Assembly: GCF_032854445.1 (NCBI RefSeq)
Contig: NC_088300.1
Span: 47,280,984 to 47,344,983 of the forward strand
Origin: Liolophura sinensis
Taxonomy: Eukaryota; Mollusca; Polyplacophora; Chitonida; Chitonidae
Direction of reading: 5' to 3'
Length of the DNA stretch: 64,000 nt
A model generated the notes under the pieces. That model made no database searches. It was not told where the DNA came from and saw only the letters and a program-made list of their open reading frames with translations. The position numbers were made by a program, and so were the translations under genes. Position 1 is the first letter of the stretch, and each line of letters begins with the position of its first letter. Shown here piece after piece: positions 54,901-64,000 of this stretch.

Positions 54901-57900
54901 TGTGTCGACCTTTTCACCAAAGATAAAGAGGTGACAATATAGAGAAAGCTATATTCTATGAGCTTTATGTTATTTACCTGGTTTCCCGCCAGCGACTTCA
55001 AGAATTGTTGGAAACCAATCTACGGCATGCATTAACCTGCAACAGACCTTACTTTTATCATACTGTGTAAAAGTAAATTAGAAAGGAGCAGCTTCCATTC
55101 AACACCCGTCACAACAACATATTCCATGGCCAATGTTGAACCACATACCCTTTGACGACCATGCAAGTGTTGTGTAAATACAGACATATGAAAAGTCTAC
55201 TGCGATCTTAGTCTTCAATTACAGAGTACCGATGAATCAAATATGGCCTTGGAAAGAGTTCCAGATCCTTTTAATTGTAAAAAAAAGGGAAATGTAGGAC
55301 ATGTGGAGTGAACATTCCTTCTCGCAAGATCGACACAAGCAAATTTGCTCAATCTTTGGATTCCTGGAGCCCATTGTGTGAAGAAACCTATCTTTATGAC
55401 AAAAGGAATATTTTCAACTTTAACATTGGTAATTATCCTTATACTTGGATAACAATATATCCCGAGAGGTGCTGCACATTGCCTGCGCATGTCTCGCCTT
55501 GCAGGATTTGTTACAGCTTGTGTGATCTGGGGCAATTTTAGTTATTATTGCAAAAACTAGTGTGTCAAGGTAATCCAATCAAAACCTTCACCCTAAACTT
55601 CTTAAACATTACAAAAGGTACAGTTCTCTTGTAAGTAAATATGGACAAAGTGTTCAGAAGCCTCGGCACTCTGCATCACATCTGTATCTAATTCCGCATT
55701 ATCCCAAACTATATGGTTGTATATGCATTGTGCTGAATACCATGGCCAAATTGGACATACGATCAGCTGCGATCAAAGTGCAACCGAGATACATATTCTG
55801 ATTTTAAAACTTTTAAAATGGCGTTGTACACGATTTGGATACTGATTAAATTTCCAGGAGCATTCCTTATACGTATTTCCTGCATATCTTGGTTGTTCTT
55901 TTAGAAATTTAATTAATTTATTTATTTAATTGGTGTTTTACGTCGTACTCAAGAATATTTTACTTATACGACGGCGACCAGCATTATGGTGAGAGGAAAC
56001 CGGACAGAGCCAGGGGGGAAACCCTTGACCACTTTTTTGAAATTTGGTCCTGCGCTTATTGACCTGGAACTTCCATTATATGACTGACGATTGGCAGTTA
56101 AATGTTTGTTTCAACCTGTAGATTTATCCATGAGTCATTAAACAACATGAGCCTAACTTTTCAAGCCTTAAACTGAATCCTCACCCATTGCTGGTGTAGC
56201 CTGTTTTCTTCAGTAGCGTTCTGCTATAAACGAAAGCTGCACCTCTGGTACCCCCTTCCCATAGGGTCGTCTTAGCACCTCTTAGGGGTAAATTGTTAGC
56301 CGCAAACCAGACGGGACCGCCATTCTGTCACAAAGATTCAAGTGACGTGGTAAGTCAAAAATGCAGGACTGCATGATGTAATAATAATGTAAATGATTTA
56401 AACATTCATATTAGTTTGCTGTGTTTAAATGCAGAATGCAGATATAAAATGCTTCCACCATTGGAAATGGTGGGCCACTTTTGCTACATCTTATTGTATC
56501 CTGTGATTTCGAGATCAATACTCGCCTGGTGACGTGGGGTTCCTATCCGTGTAATGTCGACTCGAATCCAAATTAAATGGACAAAACTGTTCCATAGCCA
56601 TGCATTCATGGGTATAATGCAATGTGTAGCACCAGACTGCTCACAAAGAGTCATCGCGAAATAAACAACAGATTACACTAGAGACCCGAATTATACTTTA
56701 CTTGGGAAAGGCTCACAATTACGGTCTGCATCGATTATCAGGGCATTCACAGGTGTGACCGCGCGTTCGAATCCAGCTAATGCTGTTTTATCTGAACGTT
56801 TGCTAGGTCTGTTGGTTTACCCAATTTTGGTGCTAAATATTCAATCAGTGTTATCAAATCTATGACTTAACATATCAAGAAAAGTCCATGACACATCTCA
56901 GTTCTGTTGAAATGACTGGTCGGCCATCTTTTGGACTCGTGTTGAAATTATAGGTTACGTCACTCTAGCGTGAGAAAATACGTCAAAGTCATTCAATGCA
57001 TAGGTATAGCTCACGTCGGTGGTAAAGATGATTAAAGTGTTATCCATATAGCCATTGTCATCTAAGGCCCGTGTGATGTTTCCTATAGCTTCGTCCAACG
57101 CTGTTATCATGCCTGTGAAAAGCCACCAGAGCAGGGGAGGTAAAAATGCCACGTTATTGACTAGAATAGACATATTCAGTGATCTCCCTTTTGATCTTTA
57201 TTGAATACGTGCATAACAGGATAGAGGCTGTTCAGAGTTAGCTCAAATAGTGCAACGAAAACCGCATTAATACTACATGATGTCTCTTGATAAATACAAA
57301 GTTATAGGGAAACACTGGATGAAAAAAGAAGAACATATAACCCTAGATTAGAAGAAATCTATATGTTGGCATTTTCAGGCCACATAGTAAAAGCAAATGT
57401 CTCTTTATAATCACCGAGTTAATTTTCCTTTAATAAGCCGCCATACTTACCACACTTTTTGCGTCTTGTGATATTCTTTATATTTGGATACATATCTTCG
57501 AATCTTTTCGGAACCTACAGTGAATAATTCAGGTATTTGGTCGACTGCAAAAATGCTATTCCTATAGTTTAAAGGAGAAGAAAATTTAAATATCAATCAA
57601 ATACCATTGAAAGGAGTATGTATTTCTTCGCAGGTGCATCCTATAAAAAATTTTTAATATGTACCTCAAGTTGATAAATTATAAATGAAGTCCAAAATCC
57701 GCTGTGGGCAACTCCATTTTGCCTAAGAACTAGTGCTGAAGTCTTCTGTGTTAGGGGGAGAATTGCTGTCGGAAACCGCTGAAGTGCAGTTCGTACATAT
57801 GCGGTAGAGCTCTTCTTCCCAGAAGGTAGAGAACAGTACAGTTTGTTTTCAGCTTGACGATCGGGAAACCGGAATGTTGGACATAGGTTCCGAGTTTAAA

Positions 57901-60900
57901 CGAACAAGCCGGCAATTTTAACAACTCTCATTGGCTGAGAGGCAACAGCATAAATTACAGTGTGTTAAATATGGAGGATACGATGGACAGCGATTTATGC
58001 CAGCTTTGCCCTTTTCAGGCTTTACGTGTATGGCGAGGAAAAATGGCAAAATTATGCAGCAGGCACCACCATATAGAAAAAAATGTGCTCTTTTTAGCCT
58101 ATGGTGTCATGTTTTTAAGATTTCTTCTCCTTTAACATGTAGGCTGCGTATTTCACCATCTCACTGACCTTCCAAATACCGGTTTTTTTTACTACTTAAT
58201 TAACAGGAGTTTATTATATCCTAAGAAATATTCCACACAGTTTATACTGATATATTCCAGTTGAACAATACAAGTGTTAAATTTCTATAACCCTGTAATT
58301 AAAGACAAATCGCATGTGTATTTCTGTGTCATAAGCTACAACAAACAAAAACAAAACGGCATCCGCCAGAAAGCACTCTCCAAACACTTTGTACAACAAC
58401 AAACATTTTACTATATCTGAACTCACCATAATAGGAGCGTGGACTGACTGGAATGGTAAATATACAAATAACGGTTTGGACTTGTCGTGGGTTTGAAGTA
58501 TGTCTTCTGTTCTCCGCACAAAAATATACTGGAACAGAACATGTTATCATACATGTACGAAAGCCATATTCCATATAAGAATCCATTTTTTCGTATTTTC
58601 TTTTGTAGTTGGGTTATATAGACATTGGTTAGCCTGGTGATTTACCGAAAACAAGTTTCGAGTAAATAATTTACAAGTTTTGTGAAGGTGGACTCCATAT
58701 ATATAGTAAGACGTATACGAATTGAAACGAAAAGAAAATACCTGTTTCTTTGTGAAAGAAATAATTAGGAAACAGCACACACTATCTACAGGACAAGAAA
58801 ATGTAGATTACAAAAACTTTGTAACATTCAGTAAAGGCTTTTGTGGTGTAAGAGGCATTCGTTTCATATTCTATTCCTACTATTGTATAACCCTGTGTGG
58901 CTACCCACGATAATATAGCTGCGTTAATCACAACGGCTGAAGAATGAGAAATTTACAGTGAGTATACATCTAGCAAATGATGAAATACTGATACATTCAT
59001 ATGCTTAAAGTATCAGTGTATTTAAAGTTTTTTGGAACTTACCGGTGAGTAGGTTCCATTGTCTGAAAAGTTAGGTTTGGTGTCCATTCGGAAATCCAAT
59101 CCGCTATAATTTTTGTAATCTGAATATTAAAAAGACCAAGAAAAGACAGATCTATATGACAATAAGTCCCATCGCACGTGCATTTCAAAAACGATCAAGC
59201 TGCAGATGAACGCAATCTCCAACAACAACAGCAACAATTAACGCTTACAATATACAAGTATATAACTTATGCATTTACCTAAGTTTGTTACACCACAAAA
59301 ACATCGGCACGAAATTCGTCCACGGCGGTCAAAATTGTTTTCATTAGGCTCTATCGACCTCAGTCAAAGTATATATTAGACTAGTGTATATATTATCAAA
59401 AAATGATTAAATCATAATCCCTTTTCTTCATTTTTCCCTTTAGGTTTATTTTTGAATAATTATTGGTTTACCCTTTTTCTGAAAAATACCCGCTAAATTT
59501 CATCCTTTGTTTAATGAGTGAATCTGAAAACACCAATCACTAAAACTGCAATTAAATTTGAAACCAAACATGATCGCGAAATATGGTCATAAGCCAATCT
59601 TTCACTCAAACAATCCATCAGTCCACGTTAACAGACCTCTTACGTGAGTGTTGTAATTTTCCATGCTGGTGTAGTAACCCAGGAAGCTGTCAAAGCCGCG
59701 GTAAGTCGGTGTATAGTTCCAGTTACAGAAGCCCAGATGCCACCTGAAAGAAAGTTCAGTTAATTATAAAAATGTGATCTGTTCGAAACCCAAAACAGAT
59801 TTTACAGAATAGTTGGTATATACATATTTCTGTATTACCATTCAAAATGAAAAAATCTAAAATAAGAAATATTTCTATATATAATTTTAACTATATAGTT
59901 AGATAACAATTTAGTAGGTAAAATGATGATAACTGTAAAAGTTATCATAAATTATGATAATGATTAATTTGCAAATAAACTCTAATGTCATCAACAAAAT
60001 GACCGCAAAGTCAAGGTTATTTGGTTTCAGTTGATGCCTGTGGGGAGTGATTAATTTGGTGTTTTACCAAAATGCCCTTATAAATGTAACGTAAATCTAA
60101 ATCCACTTATTTCAAATACCTTACTTTAGTGAAGCGATACTAAAACTTTCGCGAGGAGGTGGACAAATATAATTTTTTCGGTGAGAGATGGGCTTAACTA
60201 GTTTCACCACCGAATCTGTTTTCTGTGAGAGAGAATGTACCCTGTAAGTTACTTAGAAGATGACGCCTGGCTGTGAAGATTATATTTTTCGGAACTGATT
60301 GCAAATCATGTGAATTAAGTCATAGACTTGGACAAGATAAATCTATATTTTTCTGACAGCATATTTGGTTCAAAGACATATATACAGATAGTGTAAATAC
60401 TGACACCAAATGATTCAGCCAGAACTCGAAGCTACTTGCCATAGCTCATACACGATGCAGAAACCAACACAGATACACAGAAGAGTTTCAGAAAGGGAGT
60501 GAATGTATAGCTAAATTAAGCATTGTCAGTGTGAAGATTTCCAGAAAGAAGCAATAAAAGAATTCTCTGCGATAGGGCCGAGGTACTCAAATACACATGT
60601 ATGTGAATAAAATGTCACAGCATATATACACAGCCATATAATCGAAGGGAATACTTGAGATGCGTTAATTAAGACGCGATTCGTATGTTTGTTACCATCG
60701 CAACACCTGAGTTGTAAAAGAATTGGACATCCGCGCAAAAAACATGATGGAAATAAAACCTACGGAACAGAAAACACAAAACACAGACGAAAGAGAATAA
60801 CCTGGGTTTCAGTAAGTGAGGAACGTAAACTCACTTCAGAATATAGACTCACTGTCAACACAAAGTATCGCTTTTCGCCATTCTGAGACGTGTGCAATCG

Positions 60901-63858
60901 GTCAGAAACTCTCATATCGTTACCATGCCAACAAGCATGGCGAAAGTATCTCATATATCTGAGTAATGACACACAATAAGTTCGTACATCTTTCCATCAG
61001 ACAATTCTTCTGAGCCAATGACTATCTCACGGGATTCATCCACAGGTTGCCTGAAGACCTTCTCATGTACAACCGGAGAGGAAACCAGCAATTTTTAAAA
61101 AAAAATTTTATGAAACGCTAAAGCACTTCCCGCTGCTCATTGTAATCTTGAACTGAATCGACACTACAATATATGCACTAAATGTTAAGAGTTAATCTGT
61201 CCGAGTTATTTATATGGATTACAGAATACCCAGACTTATCAGCCCAGAAATATAACTTACTTGCCAACGATATGTGTAGCGTAACCCACATCTTTGAGTT
61301 TCTGGGGTAGCAATGTCACATTCAGTGGTAACCCAGTGGGTTGTGAAGCCAGAATCACATAATGCTGTTAAAATAAAAAGAAGTTAAGAGGTTGTGCATT
61401 GTGTTGTCGACAAACAGGTCAGTCAGTGGGTTATAATCCTTGTCGCATATATGCAAACAGGATTACTACTCTGCAAAACAGTGGCAACCCAAAGGATTAT
61501 GGAGCCGGATTTACAAAGCGCTGTCAAAAGAATGCTAACCCTGTGGGTTTTGTTTCCAGAGTCACAGTACCGTCAAAACAGAGGGAGGTCAATGAGATAT
61601 GCAGCCAGAATGACGTCAGTGGGTTGTGAAGCCGGAGTTACATAGCGCTGTCAAACTTGTGGGAAGTCAGTGGGTTGTGAAGCCGGAGTTACATAGCGCT
61701 GTCAAACTTGTGGGAAGTCATTGGATTGTGAAGCTAGAGTAACATAGCGCTGTCAAACCTGTGAGTGGGTTGTGAAGCTGGAATTGCATAGCGCTGTCAT
61801 GCCTGTGGAAAGTCAGTGGGTTGTGAAGCCTGAGTTACGTTGTGCTGTCAAAACAGAGGGAAGTCTGAATGACAAAACGGTGTACAAATGGATGGAAGAC
61901 AGTGGGTTGTGCAACCATAACCGCATAGTACCGTAAAAAGAGGCAAGAAAGTACGTTATGCAGACAAAATGCCTCAATTTGTTAAAAAAAAGCAAGGTTT
62001 TAGTGAAATCTGCGACAAGGATGACAAAACCTTTTAAAAACAGGTGCAGGTCAATGGGTTGTCCAGTCAGAATGACCAAATGCAGTAACAATATGGGCAA
62101 GTCAATGGGTTGTGCAGTCAGAATGACCAAATGCAGTAACAAAGCAGGCAAGTCAATGGGTTGTGCGGTCAGAATGACCAAATGTAGTAACAAAACAGGC
62201 AAGTCAATGGGTTGTGCGGTCAGAATGATCAAATGTAGTAACAAAACAGGCAAGTCAATGGGTTGTGCGGTCAGAATGACCAAATGTAGTAACAAAATAG
62301 GCAAGTCAATGGGTTGTGCAGTCAGAATGACCAAATGCTTAAACATGTGCAAGTCTATGACACACATGCCTCAAGTACAGAGACAACCTATTCGATTGTA
62401 TAAAAGCCAAAACATAATACTCGAAAAACAAGCATTGTTAGTACAGCCTCCAAAACACAAGGCTGCGCATAAAACAAAGGTCACACAGTCACATCGTACT
62501 GATCAGTACCTGGCCTATTCGCTCCTGCTGGGTGCCAAGCTAGGCAGTATCAGGATTTTGAAGGCGTGTAGAGTTTGACTCAATTTGACTGCTTACCAGA
62601 CAAACGCCTTTAAATGTAGTTTTAAACTATGGAAGAGTGAGTGAGTGCTTGAGGTGTAACGTCGTACTGACAATTTTTCAGTCATATGACGACGAAGGAA
62701 TCCTTAGAGTACATGTAATGTGCTCCCTTCTTGCAGGACGGATTTCCACCGCTCTTTTATCTAGTGCTGCTTCACTGGGACGCCTTACCGAAAGCAAGTA
62801 AGCCGTTCCGCCCGAACAATTTTGCTGATACGGGCCAACCAGTCGTTGCACTATCCCGTTCATGCTAAAAGCCAAGCGAGGAAGTTACAACTTCCTCTTT
62901 TAAGGTCTCAGGTGTGACTCAACCCCAGAAATGACCCTGGATCTACCGCCCTCGAACACAACATTTTCGTCGGTCTGTCGAAATTGAATTTGCATAGCAA
63001 AATAAAAAAATAAAAATCTTGGAGTCGTGTTGCGCACCTATCAGTTTGAAAGCAGAAATGCAGACAACCATCCCGATCTAACTTTCAATGTAGTATTCTA
63101 GCTTTTTTACATCCATTAAAAATACAGTTGAAGAGAGAAATCGCAATGTTTCGATGTAAAATTATATGTTTATGTTGTGCTTCTTTTCATGATTGAAATG
63201 GAAAAAAAGGTCGACAAGGGGCAAGACATAACATTTAATTTGAAAAAACGTCGTCTTTGGGTATAACAGTTTTGTGTTTGACCGAGACTTAGTGTTTTGT
63301 TTGTGTTTTTACAAGTTTAGTTCCAGACTCGCTCACGATGTAAGCAATTGCGATACAGATAGTAATCTGCTACTTTTTCAACCACTTAAACACTTTTTAA
63401 CTGGAATTTATGAATTGTTATGAAAATGACGCTAGAAACGATTTATTTGTGTCACTTAACATTTATTTATTTGATAGGTGTTTTACGCCGTACTCAAGAA
63501 TATTTCACTTATACGAAGGCGGCCAGTATTATGTTGGGAGGAAACCGGGCAGAGCCCGGTGGAAATCCACGACCATCCGCAGGTTTGTCACTAACACGTA
63601 AGCTTTATAAAACTGTGCAGATTATATCCCTACATCCATAGTTCTCTCAGAATGTGTCAGAATATTGGTTACTGAGGCGGGTGAAAATCTTGAAGGACTA
63701 GGGTACGTGTATGTTACAATGTAGGCTGATACTTGTCAGTTAATACCATGTATTTATCTATCCTTCATGGAACAAAACAATGAATGAGTTTTAAGGCTTA
63801 TGTTACCTGTAAACCTGTGTGGTAAGGATAGTATCCACTCATGAAGGAATTCCTGGAT
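51906..63858 (-). CDS. Arylsulfatase B-like sulfatase (N-terminus beyond right edge)
   Basis: Twelve exons, in gene order: 63858-63807, 61364-61261, 59743-59637, 59119-59043, 58528-58427, 57514-57451, 57112-57015, 56324-56185, 55036-54978, 54794-54683, 53884-53736, 52078-51906 (TGA). They join in frame to 411 residues. Seen: [17 protein letters not shown] right after the missing C-x-P of the formylglycine site, [52 protein letters not shown] (the Asp-Asn metal site split by an intron), [18 protein letters not shown] with the active-site Lys, and DPEERYDL. This is the ARSB/ARSI/ARSJ group, which hydrolyses sulfate esters of glycosaminoglycans in lysosomes or outside the cell. All visible catalytic residues are kept. 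Human ARSB has 533 residues; about 85 N-terminal residues with signal peptide and Cys should lie past 64000. The substrate cannot be inferred. Confidence 0.93.
52665..53735 (-). repeat. 61-bp minisatellite made from the 3' edge of sulfatase exon 11
   Basis: About 17 units. On the minus strand each reads GCTACCTGAACCAACTGATC, then CACAGTATCGGCTCTATAAT, then ATTA..GTAGGGCTATA. This equals the last 50 nt of exon 11 (encoding [17 protein letters not shown]) plus the first 11 nt of the intron with its donor. The far units (52680-52840) form a diverged subtype containing ATGTCATAGGATCGATAATG in plus orientation. Confidence 0.93.
54476..54600. mobile_element. Half copy of the MITE found at 28703
   Basis: CCATGTTATAGTAAATGTAA and GTTGCCTAACATTT, down to GAACTCGAAACTCCCCTATT, are the reverse complement of 28806-28703 with scattered differences. 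It lies in a sulfatase intron; the second arm is absent. Confidence 0.65.
55905..56032 (-). repeat. SINE 3' fragment, reverse orientation
   Basis: TTTATTTAATTGGTGTTTTA, CGTCGTACTCAAGAATATTT and TACGACGGCGACCAGCATTA, then AGGAAACCGGACAGAGCCAG; the head is missing. In a sulfatase intron. Confidence 0.85.
56735..56795 (+). repeat. tRNA-like SINE relic
   Basis: GTGTGACCGCGCGTTCGAATCCAGC holds a good B box, but the preceding A-box region does not fold as a tRNA. Confidence 0.35.
61020..61095 (-). repeat. Short SINE body fragment
   Basis: GGGATTCATCCACAGGTTGC and CTGAAGACCTTCTCATGTAC, then CCGGAGAGGAAACCAGC, match the middle of the reverse-oriented SINE copies. Confidence 0.65.
61365..62352 (-). 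repeat. 51-bp minisatellite made from the 5' edge of sulfatase exon 2
   Basis: About 19 units of varying decay between exon 2 and exon 1. Two units at 61621 and 61672 are almost identical, and six at 62051, 62102, 62153, 62204, 62255 and 62306 are exactly 51 bases apart. On the minus strand, proximal units read TTTGACAG|CGCTATGTAA..GGCTTCACAACCCACTGAC, which mirrors the exon's AACAG|CATTATGTGATTCTG and GGCTTCACAACCCACTGGG, acceptor included. Distal units encode [17 protein letters not shown] against the exon's [14 protein letters not shown]. Confidence 0.92.
62633..62880 (+). repeat. Interspersed repeat family B, copy 2
   Basis: Begins GTGAGTGAGTGCTTGAGGTG and shares CAGTCATATGACGACGAAGG, ACGGATTTCCACCGCTCTTT and GATACGGGCCAACCAGTCGT with 14787-15070. 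It continues past the point where copy 1 turns into poly(A), through CCAAGCGAGGAAGTTACAAC. Confidence 0.85.
63461..63590 (-). repeat. SINE 3' fragment, reverse orientation
   Basis: TTTGATAGGTGTTTTACGCC, GTACTCAAGAATATTTCACT, TACGAAGGCGGCCAGTATTA and GGAAACCGGGCAGAGCCC; the tRNA-like head is absent. Confidence 0.88.
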
Positions 63859-64000
63859 CTGAAGAAATGAAATGAGCATAAGTTGTTCGAGATGATCATA
63901 TACAAACCATATCTAATATTTACGACGTTAAACCCCAATCAAATAAAAAAGTTATATCTATAGTTCGTGGTCTCGATGAAACTGAAAAACTGAAACTTCC

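Noticed and set aside
61958-62578. Plus-strand ORF of [15 protein letters not shown] repeats as a gene
   Set aside because: It is antisense to the exon-2-derived 51-bp array; the minus strand carries the recognisable sulfatase-like reading.

Overview
The window is nuclear DNA from an animal: AT-rich, spliced genes with GT/AG introns and short exons, many tRNA-derived SINEs, (TA)n microsatellites and minisatellites. The SINE types (a tail reading 'TATACGACGGCGGCC' next to 'GTACTCAAGAATATT', and a second family with 'CAGTCATATGACGACGAAGG'), an H1 with a sperm-type SPKK tail, and a gustatory-receptor-like gene point to a lophotrochozoan, most likely a mollusc. This is inference; no species is assigned.

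Layout. (1) 536-7772, plus strand: the C-terminal half of WDR4, the non-catalytic partner of the tRNA m7G46 methyltransferase, in five exons. (2) About 8.4-19.9 kb: gene-poor, with repeats only. (3) 20023-20610, plus: an intronless orphan linker histone H1 with a complete histone-type promoter and 3' end (H1 box, TATA-like box, stem-loop, purine-rich downstream element). (4) 22.1-23.0 kb: a 75-bp tandem repeat split by a dead, non-autonomous hAT-like transposon. (5) 24953-31827, plus: a four-exon seven-transmembrane gustatory-receptor-like protein of 478 residues. (6) About 32.4-34.5 kb: a 39-bp minisatellite, about 53 copies, open for 645 codons on the minus strand. (7) 46279-36910, minus: a three-exon gene for a 108-residue PDZ protein of the Zasp/PDLIM type. 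(8) 63858-51906, minus: twelve exons of an arylsulfatase B-like enzyme, complete except for the N-terminus, which lies beyond the right edge.

The most unusual structure is in the sulfatase gene. Three separate tandem arrays are each built from an exon edge of the same gene: 51-bp units copied from the 5' edge of exon 2, 61-bp units made of the last 50 nt of exon 11 plus the first 11 nt of its intron (donor included), and two decayed copies of the end of the last exon lying past the stop codon. A 50-bp minisatellite in a WDR4 intron also carries an acceptor-like and a donor-like site in every unit.

The genes do not form one pathway: tRNA modification, chromatin packing, chemoreception, actin/Z-disc-type scaffolding and lysosomal or secreted sulfate-ester hydrolysis. 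Exon boundaries were placed by hand from splice sites, reading phase and family resemblance; every stated junction keeps the frame.
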